From NCBI GenBank assembly GCA_963972195.1, contig CAXATH010000013.1, positions 12,870-76,869 of the forward strand: a stretch of 64,000 nt of DNA, read 5' to 3'. This document shows positions 9,215 through 18,034 of this stretch, one piece after another (the first letter of the stretch is position 1; each line of letters opens with the position of its first letter). The position numbers were made by a program, and so were the translations under genes. The notes below the pieces were generated by a model. That model ran no database searches. It saw only the letters and a list, made by a program, of their open reading frames with translations, and was not told where the DNA came from. The stretch comes from Litorimonas sp963972195. GTDB taxonomy: Bacteria; Pseudomonadota; Alphaproteobacteria; Caulobacterales; Maricaulaceae.

Positions 9215-11352
9215 TTCGTCGCTTTCAGCTTTTCAGCAAAAATAGTTTCCAGAGGCAGCGGCGCGTCATTGTCCAAGGCTTGTCCGCGTCCCGATAAGGA
9301 CGGATTTTTCATAAAATAGGCATGGGCGGAAAATTGTCCGGTCTCACCTTCGCGGCTTAAACGGCGATATTTTCCCTTAGGGTCAAGTTCCCAGCTATTG
9401 GCGGTATCGATGAGATTGGCAACCATGATCTGATCCAGAACCTGCCCGTGCACGGTGGGGTCGTCAATGGGAATGAGCGTTTCCACACGGCGATCCAGAT
9501 TACGCGGCATCCAGTCAGCACTCGACACGAAAACCTTTGCATCATCATGCGGCATAGCGGACCCATTGCCAAAACAGATGATACGGGAATGTTCCAGGAA
9601 ACGCCCGACAATCGACTTCACCCGTATCGTTTCAGATAAGCCCGGAACGCCCGGGCGAAGGCAACATATGCCGCGGACGACCAGATCAATCTGCACGCCC
9701 GCTTTGGAGGCCTCGTAAAGTTTGTCGATCATGTCGGCATCAACAAGCGAGTTCATTTTCGCCCAGATACAGGCGGGCTTGCCTTCTTTGGCGAGTGCTA
9801 TTTCGTCATTAATATGACTGTAAAGCGCGTCCCGAAGACCGAGCGGGGCAATGACCAATTTGCTTAAATCACGCGGCTTGGAATAGCTGGTCACATAATT
9901 AAATAGTTTCCCGACATCCTCGCCCATATCTGCATTTGCCGTAAACAAGGCCAGATCCGTATATATCTTTGCGTTTTGCGCATGATAGTTGCCTGTTCCA
10001 AGATGGGCATAGGTCTGCAAGCGCGCGCCCTCTCTCCTTAATACCAAAGAGACTTTTGCGTGGGTTTTATACCCTACAAATCCGTAGACCACATGAGCGC
10101 CGGCGCGTTCGAGATCTCGCGCCCAACGCAAATTGGTGGCCTCGTCGAAGCGGGCCTTTAACTCGACCAATGCCGTCACCGATTTTCCGTTTTCCGCCGC
10201 TTCAATCAGGGCCGAAACAATCGGGCTGTCGTCCGACGTTCTGTAAAGCGTCTGTTTTATCGCGACGACATTCGGATCCGCGGCGGCCTGTTTAAGAAAC
10301 TGAATAACAACATCAAATTCTTCATAGGGGTGATGGACGACGATATCCTTTGCCGCAATTGCCGCGAAACAGTCGCCCTCAAACTCACGAATTCTTTCGG
10401 GAAAGCGCGCATTGAACGATGGAAAGAGAAGTTCGGGATTATGCTTGGTTATGATTTGGGAAACATCGCTCAGGCCGAGCATTTTATTCTCGTCCTGAAT
10501 ATCCTCCTCCCAGCATTCAAAACTGTCGATGAGAAACTCACGGAGTTCCGGGACAACGCCTTCGCCCAGCTCAAGACGGATGACCCGTCCACGTCTGCGC
10601 TTTTTCAATAGAAATTCAAAATGTCGGACGAGGTCTTCCGCGTCTTCATCCACAGCGATATCACTGTCACGGGTGATCCGGAAAAGACCCGTGTGACGAA
10701 CGTCGAAATCCGGAAACAGATCTTGCGCAAAAGTTGTCAAAACGTCTTCAATCAGAACGTAACTCTGGCCCTTGCCGCTTTCATTAACGGGGAGAAACCG
10801 CGGTATATGGGTTGGGATGATGATTAAACCATACATTGGATCGTCCCGGCCTTCGACAGCCATGGACAAAGCCATCCCGAAACCAAAATTGGGCAGGAAT
10901 GGAAAAGGGTGAGCCGGGTCAACGGCGAGAGGCGACAAAATAGGAAGTATGGAGTCGATGAAGTGCGACTTCACGGCTTCAAAAGCATCTTTTTTCAGAT
11001 TGCTCATTTTACGGATATGTATATTTTCTGTTGCCAGTTCCCGCACGAGTTTTGACCAGCATGTGCCTTGGCGTTTAACAATTTTTCCGGCCCGCCTGCC
11101 AATTTTGGCAATTTGGGCATCCGGGGTTAGACCATCGGCGGATTTCGTATGCATTCCAGCGAGAACCTGTGTCCGAAGTCCGGCGACCCTCACCATGTAA
11201 AATTCATCAAGGTTTGAGGCTGAGATAGACAGAAAACGAACTCTCTCCAACAGAGGAACTTCCGGATTCTGGGCTTCTTCCAAAACGCGGCTGTTAAAGA
11301 AGAGCCAGGATAGCTCTCGATTGAAAAAACGTCTGGAGTCTAGAGGAGTCAT
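9211..11352 (-). CDS. ppk: Polyphosphate kinase 1
   Basis: The 713-residue product matches the full length of PPK1, which polymerises the gamma-phosphate of ATP into polyphosphate. The N-terminal RFFNRELSWLFFNSRVLEEA block and the SNLDEFYMVRVAGLR block are family signatures. The phospho-accepting His is in GYKTHAKVSLV near residue 430, followed by HLGTGNYH, and the second PLD-like half has the SADWMPRNLDRRVE block. Its 3' end overlaps the ppx start. The 84-bp gap from ptsN allows either read-through from ptsN or its own promoter. Confidence 0.96.
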   Translation of the reverse strand: MTPLDSRRFFNRELSWLFFNSRVLEEAQNPEVPLLERVRFLSISASNLDEFYMVRVAGLRTQVLAGMHTKSADGLTPDAQIAKIGRRAGKIVKRQGTCWSKLVRELATENIHIRKMSNLKKDAFEAVKSHFIDSILPILSPLAVDPAHPFPFLPNFGFGMALSMAVEGRDDPMYGLIIIPTHIPRFLPVNESGKGQSYVLIEDVLTTFAQDLFPDFDVRHTGLFRITRDSDIAVDEDAEDLVRHFEFLLKKRRRGRVIRLELGEGVVPELREFLIDSFECWEEDIQDENKMLGLSDVSQIITKHNPELLFPSFNARFPERIREFEGDCFAAIAAKDIVVHHPYEEFDVVIQFLKQAAADPNVVAIKQTLYRTSDDSPIVSALIEAAENGKSVTALVELKARFDEATNLRWARDLERAGAHVVYGFVGYKTHAKVSLVLRREGARLQTYAHLGTGNYHAQNAKIYTDLALFTANADMGEDVGKLFNYVTSYSKPRDLSKLVIAPLGLRDALYSHINDEIALAKEGKPACIWAKMNSLVDADMIDKLYEASKAGVQIDLVVRGICCLRPGVPGLSETIRVKSIVGRFLEHSRIICFGNGSAMPHDDAKVFVSSADWMPRNLDRRVETLIPIDDPTVHGQVLDQIMVANLIDTANSWELDPKGKYRRLSREGETGQFSAHAYFMKNPSLSGRGQALDNDAPLPLETIFAEKLKATK

Positions 11353-11436
11353 GCCGTCTTTTAGTCAGACGAAGACGTAAAATATAGCCCTAAGCCACAT
11401 TTGCCATGTGACAGTTTTATAAATGAAAAATGGCTT

Positions 11437-11928
11437 CTAGGCAGCTTTCGCGTCCTGACTTTCGGCCAAAATCATGTAGAGCGCTTCGGCATTTGGCGCC
11501 GCACGAAGACGCTGACGCATTTCTTGGCGACGCAGAAGCCGGGAAACTTTCGCCAGTGCCCTCAAATGGGAGCCGCCGGCATTTTCAGGCGCAAGCAGGA
11601 AGGCCACCAGGTCAACATCGCGGTCATCCACGGAATCGAATTTCAGAGGTGTTGCCAATTTCACAAACACGGCTGTGACATGATCAATTCCGTCCAGACG
11701 CGCATGCGGCAGGGCGACGCCGTTTCCAACTCCCGTGGAGCCAAGTCGTTCACGTTCCACGGCGGCCGCGACGATATCGCGGCAAGCGATACCTTTAGAA
11801 TCGAGTTTTTGGCTCTTGATGAGGAGCGAAGAAATTTCTTGAAAAAGCTGTTTCTGGCTTCCGGCGTTCAAATCAAACAGAACGCCTTCCGCGCTAAAGA
11901 GCGGCGGGGTTGGCATGACTTTACTCAT
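11437..11928 (-). CDS. ptsN: PTS EIIA-Ntr nitrogen regulatory protein PtsN
   Basis: The 163-residue cytoplasmic EIIA-type phosphoacceptor receives phosphate from the PTS-Ntr chain and regulates potassium, nitrogen and stringent-response functions by protein-protein contact. The phosphorylated His is in VALPHARLDG (His75), within the family-typical GVGNGVALPHAR block. It lies 123 bp downstream of hpf in the same direction, the conserved hpf-ptsN order of proteobacteria. The rpoN gene that often precedes them is not adjacent here. Confidence 0.93.
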   Translation of the reverse strand: MSKVMPTPPLFSAEGVLFDLNAGSQKQLFQEISSLLIKSQKLDSKGIACRDIVAAAVERERLGSTGVGNGVALPHARLDGIDHVTAVFVKLATPLKFDSVDDRDVDLVAFLLAPENAGGSHLRALAKVSRLLRRQEMRQRLRAAPNAEALYMILAESQDAKAA

Positions 11929-12051
11929 ATTGGCTCACCGGGAAAAATCAAGCCGGTGACATTAATGCGCGGTCTCGCGCTCAGTTGCGCGCTCCCTTAG
12001 AGGAGCGGCGCCCGAAGGTCAATCAAGGGCTTCAGCCCAAAGACAAAGGCG

Positions 12052-12639
12052 CTATGCGCCTGCGCCATCCGGATCAACCCAACCAATATTTCCGTCCTGG
12101 CGTTTGAAAACCACATTCAATCCGCCGTGCCGCGCATTGTGAAAGACCACAACGCCGCTATCTGCCAAACCAAGCTCTAACGCCGCCATAGAGGGCGTAA
12201 GCGTACGAATTTTGCCTTGCTTTTCAGCGATGACCATCGGTTCTTCTTGCTCGGGATATTCCGTCTCTTCATCGTCATCATCTTGCCCGCCCGTCGGGTC
12301 CTGCAGAATAAAGAGATTCATATTCTTGGCGGCTTTTTGCGCTTGGGAGTGATCTTTCAAGCGGCGCTTATATCGGCGTAGACGCTTTTCAATATGCGTG
12401 AGCGCCTCATCTGTTGCGCCATAGGCGTCTTGGGCGGCGCCCTGACCCTCCATGGTGGCACCGCTGGGTAAATGAACGGAACAGACTGTCTTGAACCCAG
12501 TGCCTTCACGGCTGACTGAAACGTGCGCCTCGCCCTCGCGGTGAATATACTTATCCATCATTTCATCTAGTCGGCCTGATATGCGCTCTCTAAGCGCTGG
12601 GGAAACATCTATGCCTTTGGAAACGATTTGGACTTGCAT
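12052..12639 (-). CDS. hpf: Ribosome hibernation promoting factor, long form
   Basis: The 195-residue protein has the N-terminal S30AE-type domain (residues 1-100, starting MQVQIVSKGIDVSPALRERI) that sits in the decoding centre of idle 30S subunits. After an acidic linker (DDDDEETEYPEQEEP) comes the C-terminal dimerisation domain ending near FKRQDGNIGWVDPDG, which drives 100S ribosome dimers in long-form Hpf. A good ribosome site (AGAGGT) lies 5-10 bp before the ATG. It heads the hpf-ptsN pair and is divergent from the TspO-like gene. Confidence 0.93.
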   Translation of the reverse strand: MQVQIVSKGIDVSPALRERISGRLDEMMDKYIHREGEAHVSVSREGTGFKTVCSVHLPSGATMEGQGAAQDAYGATDEALTHIEKRLRRYKRRLKDHSQAQKAAKNMNLFILQDPTGGQDDDDEETEYPEQEEPMVIAEKQGKIRTLTPSMAALELGLADSGVVVFHNARHGGLNVVFKRQDGNIGWVDPDGAGA

Positions 12640-12778
12640 AATTTACCTCTCTTATTTGTTATATAGATATACGGGCTAGCATAAAAAAGGTGCCGTGACT
12701 GCCCCTAACTTTTTTTTCACGCTTAAATTTTGTAAAGTTGGTTTGCGACTTATTTGAAAATCCGTGCGTATATGTGTT

Positions 12779-13618
12779 ATGATTAATTCTTTCTCCCCGC
12801 AAAATTCAGAAACAAAAGCTCAGTTAGAGAAAACAAAACCCTCCGACTATCTTCGGCAAGTCTTCGTATTGATCACCGCCCCACTGATGTGGATTTTATC
12901 AAGCTTATCCTTTTTCGATCCAGATGCCAGAAGCCCAGCAGGCTTTTCCGATATCAATGAAAACCTTTTGGTTCCATTGGGAGCCGCTTTTTCAATTTGG
13001 TTTCCGATATTTGTCGGCTGCATCGCTTATGGTATTTTGCAAGCCTTTGGCACTAATCGGACACGAGGCATTTTCAGAACGTCCGGATGGTGGGCAGGCT
13101 CTGGGTTTGCGTTGATCTGTGTGTGGTCACTGATTTCCGCATATTCGCCCGTCTCTTGGGCGCAATTGGGAACAGCTATAGTTTTTGTTCCGGCAATGCT
13201 CTGTTTGGTCAAGGCCATGCTCATTCTTAATATGAATCGTCAGGCTCTCGATAAGATTGAAACACTATGTGTCTGGCTACCCGTAAGCCTCATTGCCGGG
13301 TGGACATCTCTGGCGGTATTTCTGAACTGGGCCCCGATTGTCACGGAACTCATGGGAAATCAGATTCCGTTATTGGTCTCGAATGTTTTTGTACTCGTTA
13401 TCGCTCTGCTATGGGCCGGAGCCATAACGCGCAAAAGCGGCGCAAACCGGGCTTATGCCTTCCCAATCATTTGGGGCCTGAGCTTTCTGTTTATCAAACA
13501 GGTTTTTGTGACTCAGAACTCGATAGCGATCGGCGGTCTGGCTTTGCTGGGTGCGCTTTTAATAATCGGATTGGCCGCCTTCAGACCCGAAAGTGACCCA
13601 ACAGATTACAGGGTTTAA
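12779..13618 (+). CDS. TspO/MBR-related (tryptophan-rich sensory) membrane protein
   Basis: The product is about 279 residues from the ATG at 12779; a GTG at 12764 would add five residues. It has roughly eight hydrophobic helices. The segment LGAAFSIWFPIFVGCIAYG followed by an R-x-GWWAGSGFA-like stretch resembles the long, distant relatives of TspO annotated as tryptophan-rich sensory proteins, which are related to tetrapyrrole or carotenoid binding. It is longer than classical TspO (about 160 residues, five helices). The ligand and role are unknown. It is followed after 84 bp by the convergent metG. Confidence 0.6.
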   Translation: MINSFSPQNSETKAQLEKTKPSDYLRQVFVLITAPLMWILSSLSFFDPDARSPAGFSDINENLLVPLGAAFSIWFPIFVGCIAYGILQAFGTNRTRGIFRTSGWWAGSGFALICVWSLISAYSPVSWAQLGTAIVFVPAMLCLVKAMLILNMNRQALDKIETLCVWLPVSLIAGWTSLAVFLNWAPIVTELMGNQIPLLVSNVFVLVIALLWAGAITRKSGANRAYAFPIIWGLSFLFIKQVFVTQNSIAIGGLALLGALLIIGLAAFRPESDPTDYRV

Positions 13619-13702
13619 TCAATGCGCGAAACTCGGATCGACGGGCATGGCCGCTGAATTTAAAATACTTCCGAAAGCAAGACCTAACGGCCTCTAACAT
13701 AT

Positions 13703-15424
13703 TCACTCAGGCCTCACCCCCCCGCCAAAGCGTTCCGTCCACTCCGCCACACTCTCCTCTTCAATTTTTGAGAATAATAGCTCAGGCGCAGCAACCGTGT
13801 GACCAATAGGCAAGGCGTCGAGGAGGTCTTTCACCTCGCCGAACTTCCAGCTGCGCCGATCCTCCGGCACGCCAATCGCGTCTAGAATTTTACCCGCTGC
13901 GTCCGGGATCACGGGCTGGGCAATAATGCCGAATAGCGCCACAAGGTTAAGGCCGTGGCGCACGCCGATAGCCGCCTGATCTACATCTGTCTTGTAATGC
14001 GTCCAAGGCGCAGCCTGCGTCAGATATTCATTCCCCGCCGCCCAGATAGCGCGGGTTTCGGCCATAGCTTTGCGGAAGTCTCGGGTCTCATAAAACTTTA
14101 TCAGTTTTGGCAGGCGGTCAGAGAGTTCATTTTCGAGCCAAGCTTCCGCCTCGCCCGGCTCCCCGCCGCCCGGTACCACGCCGTCAAATTTACCAACGCA
14201 ATATTTTGTAATCCGGTTGACGAAATTCCCGAGCACATTGGCTAAATCAGAATTGACCGAAGATTGGAAATCCTCCCACGTAAAGGCCGCGTCAGAGCCT
14301 TCCGGCGCGTTCGCCATAAGGTACCAGCGCCAGTAATCGGAAGGCGCAATTTCTATCGCCTGATCCATAAACACGCCTCGGCCCTGAGAGGTCGAAAATT
14401 TGCCGCCATACCAAGTGACCCAGTTAAAGGCTTTGAGTTGGTCAACGAGCTTCCACGGCTCGTCGCTGCCCATAATCGTCGTAGGGAAGGAAAGCGTATG
14501 AAAAGCGACATTGTCCTTGCCCATGAACTGGACATATTGCACGTCATCCGCGCCCTTATCCGTGCGCCACCAGCTTTCCCAGTCGCCGTCATTTTCTGTC
14601 GCCCAGTCCTGCGTTGCGCCGATATAGGCAATGGGCGCGTCAAACCAGACGTAAAAGACCTTGCCTTCAAACCCATCGCGGACATTTCCGTCGGCGTCGG
14701 TGACAGGAATGCCCCAGTCGAGATCGCGTGTAATTGAGCGGTCGCGCAGGCCTTCATCCAGCCATTTCAGCGCGATGGAGCTCGCCAAGGGCGGCCAACC
14801 CGTGGAGTCGTTCACCCATTCCCGCAAACGGTCGCTCATTTTCGACTGTAAAAGATAGAGGTGGTTGGTGTCGCGCACTTCGACGTCGTGACTGCCTGAA
14901 ACGGCCGAATAGGGATCAATCAAATCGACCGGATCGAGTAATTTTCCGCAACTATCACATTGATCGCCCCGGGCTTTCTCGAATCCGCAATTTGGACAGG
15001 TTCCCTCAACATAACGGTCCGGCAGATATCGACCGTCCGCATTTGAATAAACCTGCTTGGAGACGCGCTCTTCTATAAGACCGTTCTTTTCTAGAACTTG
15101 CGCGAAATGCTGGGTCAGCTTGGCCGTAGACGGGGCCGAAGACCGCCCAAAATAATCATAAGAGAGGCCAAACTGCGCGCCGGCTTGTTTCTGCGCCTCA
15201 TGCATTTTATCGCAATACTCTGCGACGGCCATATCTGCCGCTTGGGCCGCCAGCTCTGCCGGCGTGCCGTGTTCATCGGTGGCGCAGATATAAAGCACCT
15301 CATGTCCCATAAGGCGCATGGCGCGGGCATAAATATCAGCGGGCAACATAGACCCGGCCAAATTGCCGAGATGTTTAACGCCATTAATATAAGGCAGAGC
15401 AGAGGTAATGAGGATACGAGACAT
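13703..15424 (-). CDS. metG: Methionyl-tRNA synthetase
   Basis: The 573-residue class I synthetase charges tRNA-Met. The HIGH-like motif is HLGN at residues 18-21, the zinc knuckle is Cys143/Cys146/Cys156/Cys159 (CPNCG and CDSCG), and the KMSKS-like loop is the variant GKFSTSQGRG. This FSTSQ variant and the N-terminus ITSALPYINGVKHLGN mark the MetRS subtype closest to archaeal and eukaryotic forms. The anticodon-binding helical domain follows; there is no C-terminal EMAP/tRNA-binding extension. Its promoter lies in the 165-bp divergent region shared with the DUF1761 gene. Confidence 0.95.
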   Translation of the reverse strand: MSRILITSALPYINGVKHLGNLAGSMLPADIYARAMRLMGHEVLYICATDEHGTPAELAAQAADMAVAEYCDKMHEAQKQAGAQFGLSYDYFGRSSAPSTAKLTQHFAQVLEKNGLIEERVSKQVYSNADGRYLPDRYVEGTCPNCGFEKARGDQCDSCGKLLDPVDLIDPYSAVSGSHDVEVRDTNHLYLLQSKMSDRLREWVNDSTGWPPLASSIALKWLDEGLRDRSITRDLDWGIPVTDADGNVRDGFEGKVFYVWFDAPIAYIGATQDWATENDGDWESWWRTDKGADDVQYVQFMGKDNVAFHTLSFPTTIMGSDEPWKLVDQLKAFNWVTWYGGKFSTSQGRGVFMDQAIEIAPSDYWRWYLMANAPEGSDAAFTWEDFQSSVNSDLANVLGNFVNRITKYCVGKFDGVVPGGGEPGEAEAWLENELSDRLPKLIKFYETRDFRKAMAETRAIWAAGNEYLTQAAPWTHYKTDVDQAAIGVRHGLNLVALFGIIAQPVIPDAAGKILDAIGVPEDRRSWKFGEVKDLLDALPIGHTVAAPELLFSKIEEESVAEWTERFGGGVRPE

Positions 15425-15589
15425 AATCTTGGCCTTCTAGCGCGGCGCCCAATTGACGCAAGCCCAAATGGGTCTTTCTCCTGTCGTTTTAAGGGCTTTC
15501 ATCGGATTGCCCGACCAATTGCCCAAGATGCGACAATTTGGTACACTCCTCTCGGGTTAATCATGGCCCGATAGAAGGGGGAGGCATTT

Positions 15590-16036
15590 ATGCCAAAAAT
15601 TCACAATACTTCAGTTTTAGGAATAGGCGCGGCCACGATCGCCTTTTATATTTTAGGAGGCCTTTGGTACGGGTTATTTTTTGCAGAGCCTTGGATGGCA
15701 TTGGCCGGCATGTCAGAAGCCGAAGCCCTGGCCCGCAATGATGCGCTCGGGCCTATGATGTTTGTCTATGGCCTGTTGATTACTTTGGCGCAGGTCATCG
15801 GCCTTAACTGGTTGATTCATTGGGCAGGCGCCGCCCGTTGGCGCAAATGCCTGGAAGTCTGCCTGATCACGGCAAGCTTTATCAGCTTTCCAATCATGCT
15901 TTATAGCTGGCTTTACGAAGGCACCAGTTTCCGTGGTGACATTCTTGATTTAGGGCACATTGCCATTGGCTACGGCCTGGTCGGACTTATTCTCGCGGCG
16001 TTTCGCGGGAAAGACAAAGTCACACTCGGCGACTGA
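15590..16036 (+). CDS. DUF1761 family membrane protein
   Basis: The 148-residue product has four predicted membrane helices (IGAATIAFYILGGLWYGLFF, MFVYGLLITLAQVIGLNWLI, a middle pair around FISFPIMLYSWLYEG, and IAIGYGLVGLILAAF). The pattern is that of DUF1761 proteins of unknown function: a Gly-Trp-rich first helix (GGLWYG), a hydrophilic loop with MAGMSEAEA-like spacing, and a late His in a helix. A strong Shine-Dalgarno (GGGGGAGG) sits 5 bp before the ATG, and a rho-independent terminator follows the stop. Confidence 0.75.
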   Translation: MPKIHNTSVLGIGAATIAFYILGGLWYGLFFAEPWMALAGMSEAEALARNDALGPMMFVYGLLITLAQVIGLNWLIHWAGAARWRKCLEVCLITASFISFPIMLYSWLYEGTSFRGDILDLGHIAIGYGLVGLILAAFRGKDKVTLGD

Positions 16037-16054
16037 ATTCAGGTTTCAATCGAT

Positions 16055-16092
16055 GGCGACGCAAGAAAGGTTTTGCGTCGCCTTATTTTTTT
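16055..16092 (+). terminator. Rho-independent terminator of the DUF1761 gene
   Basis: Ten-base arms GGCGACGCAA (16055-16064) and TTGCGTCGCC (16073-16082) form a perfect stem with an 8-base loop. They are followed by TTATTTTTTT on the plus strand, 18 bp after the stop codon. Confidence 0.92.
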
Positions 16093-16161
16093 CACCCCAG
16101 CTGCAATAATCGGCTTGCAAGAGCGGTGCGACAAAGCTATGAGCCGCGCGCATCTTCCAGT

Positions 16162-16237
16162 GCCCCTATAGCTCAGCTGGTAGAGCACCTGATTTGTAAT
16201 CAGGGGGTCCGCGGTTCGAGTCCGTGTGGGGGCACCA
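16162..16237 (+). tRNA. tRNA-Thr (anticodon UGU)
   Basis: The 76-base cloverleaf can be folded by hand. The acceptor stem GCCCCTA pairs with TGGGGGC (one G-T pair), the D-arm contains GCTCAGCTGGTAGAGC, and the anticodon stem CCTGA/TCAGG closes a 7-base loop TTTGTAA with anticodon TGT at 16195-16197. The T-arm has GGTTCGAGTCC, the discriminator base is A, and CCA (16235-16237) is encoded. The gene is intact. The integrase gene starts about 120 bp downstream, which marks this tRNA as the probable integration target. Confidence 0.96.
16203..16237 (+). other. Inferred left attachment site (attL) in the tRNA-Thr 3' half
   Basis: Tyrosine-recombinase elements commonly enter the 3' half of tRNA genes and restore it with their own copy. 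The tRNA here is followed directly by the integrase and a foreign-looking region, so the core should overlap the T-arm and acceptor 3' strand. The matching second copy should lie at the right end beyond base 64000; no direct repeat of this stretch was found inside the window, so the exact core cannot be set. Confidence 0.5.
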
Positions 16238-16324
16238 TTTTCTAGCATCACAAACTAGATAAGCTGCTGAAATCATTATGTATTTGTCTCGGATTGTCCC
16301 GCGACACTTAGATTTCCACACGCT

Positions 16325-16360
16325 TTGTGCCACAAATTGTGCTACAAATTGTGCTACATC
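16325..16360 (+). repeat. Three 12-bp tandem repeats before the integrase start
   Basis: Three consecutive 12-base units read ttgtgccacaaa, ttgtgctacaaa and ttgtgctacatc. They lie between the tRNA and the chosen integrase ATG and are in frame with it (a TTG at 16325 would translate them as repeated LCYK-type units). They could be integrase arm-binding sites or an operator; the position next to the attachment site favours the former. Confidence 0.6.
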
Positions 16361-17695
16361 ATGCCTGTAATGAAACGCTTGAACCAATACCTTAAACGCC
16401 GCGGAGACCGCTGGAATTATTACCGACGAGTTCCCTCAATATACCAATCACTTGATACTCGCGGCACAATTCGCGTTGCACTTGATACAGCCTCTGTTGA
16501 AATCGCCCGCGCGAGACGTGACGCCCTCGCCAAAGCCGATGAGCTTTTCTGGCGAACGCTGCAATCTGGCAAGCCGACAGCTCTTGATAGCTATGATGCG
16601 GCAAAGCACCGAGCTATGTCGCGTGGCTTCGTTTACATTCCCGCTGAAGACCTTGCCGTCGAGGCCACCTTAGACGAAATTCTAGACCGCCTGAAAAAGC
16701 TGGATGTAAAAGCCCCAACAGCAACATCCGATGCTGACGCTGTGCTTGGCCTAGTGAAACCAACAGCTATCCTAATAACGGAAGCATTCGGTGTGTATTG
16801 TGACAAGATTTGCGCTGTCGACTTGAAGGGAAAATCGAAAACTCAAATTGCAAACTGGACAAAAGTGAAACGTCGGGCCGTGAATAATTTTGTTGCTGTC
16901 TGCGGAGACTTGCCCATGGATGCCATTACGCGCACTCACGCCAAGTCAATCTTCGACTGGTGGAGTGGCCGGGTAAACCCAACAGATGGGTCAAAACCTC
17001 TACATGCTAATTCAGCAAACAAAGACCTCACCAACTTACGCATTCTGTTTGAGCGCTTCTGGGAATACCAAGGCGAAGATCAACGAGACAACCCGTTTCG
17101 TAATCTAAGGTTCAAGAATGTCGTCTACAAAGAGATTCCTGCTTTCGAGAACGATTGGATCGAAAACAAGATATTGGCTCCAGGCGCTCTAGATGACTTA
17201 AATTTAGAAGCGAAATGCATAGTTCTTGCGCTTGTCGAAACAGGATGCCGCCCAAGTGAGATTGCCAATCTTAAGCCAGAACACATCGTTCTGGATCACG
17301 ACGTCCCTCATTTAAAAATACGGCCACAACAGAATCGTCAACTGAAGTCCAAGTCGGCTAAACGTGACATACCTCTTTTGGGCGTGTCGCTTGAAGCCAT
17401 GAAGCAATGCCCTACTGGTTTTCCGCGTTATCGAGAGAAAACAGATAGCCTCTCCGCGACGCTGGGCAAATACTTCAAAACAAGAAAGCTAATGCCGACG
17501 GCGGATCACAGAATTTACTCTTTTAGGCATTCTTTCGAAAAACGGATGCTGGAAGCAGGTCTGGACTATGGGCTTAGGTGTAAATTGATTGGACACTATA
17601 ACAATAGGCCTGAATACGGAGATGGCGGTTCACTTTCATTTCGGCGAGATGAGATGGCAAAGATGACTCTCGATTTTACTCAACCAAATTTCTGA
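16361..17695 (+). CDS. int: Tyrosine integrase of the ICE
   Basis: The product is about 444 residues from the ATG at 16361. An N-terminal DUF6538-like arm domain (KRRGDRWNYYRRVP) is followed by a SAM-like core-binding region and the catalytic domain. Catalytic residues visible are Arg in ETGCRPSEIA (about 297), a Lys region KSKSAKRDIP, the HxxR-type box YSFRHSFEKRM (about 388-397), His in LIGHYNN (about 412) and the likely nucleophile Tyr in RPEYGDGG (about 419). The spacing matches integrases of alphaproteobacterial ICEs inserted at tRNA genes. It overlaps the convergent small gene by 16 bp. An upstream TTG at 16325 could extend it by 12 residues through the tandem repeat. Confidence 0.93.
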   Translation: MPVMKRLNQYLKRRGDRWNYYRRVPSIYQSLDTRGTIRVALDTASVEIARARRDALAKADELFWRTLQSGKPTALDSYDAAKHRAMSRGFVYIPAEDLAVEATLDEILDRLKKLDVKAPTATSDADAVLGLVKPTAILITEAFGVYCDKICAVDLKGKSKTQIANWTKVKRRAVNNFVAVCGDLPMDAITRTHAKSIFDWWSGRVNPTDGSKPLHANSANKDLTNLRILFERFWEYQGEDQRDNPFRNLRFKNVVYKEIPAFENDWIENKILAPGALDDLNLEAKCIVLALVETGCRPSEIANLKPEHIVLDHDVPHLKIRPQQNRQLKSKSAKRDIPLLGVSLEAMKQCPTGFPRYREKTDSLSATLGKYFKTRKLMPTADHRIYSFRHSFEKRMLEAGLDYGLRCKLIGHYNNRPEYGDGGSLSFRRDEMAKMTLDFTQPNF

Positions 17696-17847
17696 CGATA
17701 TTTCTGCAATTGGTCCTGCCGTGAATTTAGTTGAAGTAGTTCCTTTTCAAGGCGCTCGAAAAGTGGCCATGCGTCCTCGCTATGGGTCTCGATTACCCAT
17801 GTAAGTTTCGCTAAACCCCTTTCGATATCTGCTACTTTATCGTTCAT
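17680..17847 (-). CDS. Small conserved-looking protein convergent with the integrase
   Basis: A 55-residue open frame starts at ATG 17847 (MNDKVADIERGLAKLTWVIE) and stops at 17680, overlapping the integrase end by 16 bp. It is charged and probably one or two helices, with LFERLEKELLQL near the middle. Short proteins with an IERGLAKL-like N-terminus occur next to integrases of related elements as far as I recall, but I cannot confirm this by search. Function unknown; an excision factor would be a guess. Confidence 0.55.
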   Translation of the reverse strand: MNDKVADIERGLAKLTWVIETHSEDAWPLFERLEKELLQLNSRQDQLQKYRQKFG

Positions 17848-18034
17848 ATCTAAGCTTACTCGATGTTATTAAAATTCTTAAGGGTAATGAATCAAAGTAA
17901 TCTGAGGTTCGCGAGACTTTGCGAGTTAAGTAGGAGTTCTGCTGATAAGTAAAATGAGAAGAATTGAAGGGCTTTTAAATCCCCAAACCAGACATAATAT
18001 CTACTGGCTAAAAAAGAACATACAAAAGTAGAAA

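Noticed and set aside
11386..11412. A small CACAT/ATGTG hairpin between ptsN and ppk considered as a terminator
   Set aside because: Five-base arms and no T-run, so read-through into ppk remains possible.
11401..12000. A 199-residue plus-strand frame across ptsN
   Set aside because: Antisense to a well-supported ptsN gene; no family resemblance.
16325..16360. The integrase start at TTG 16325
   Set aside because: It would translate the tandem repeat into LCYK-type units absent from related integrases; the ATG at 16361 gives a normal N-terminus.
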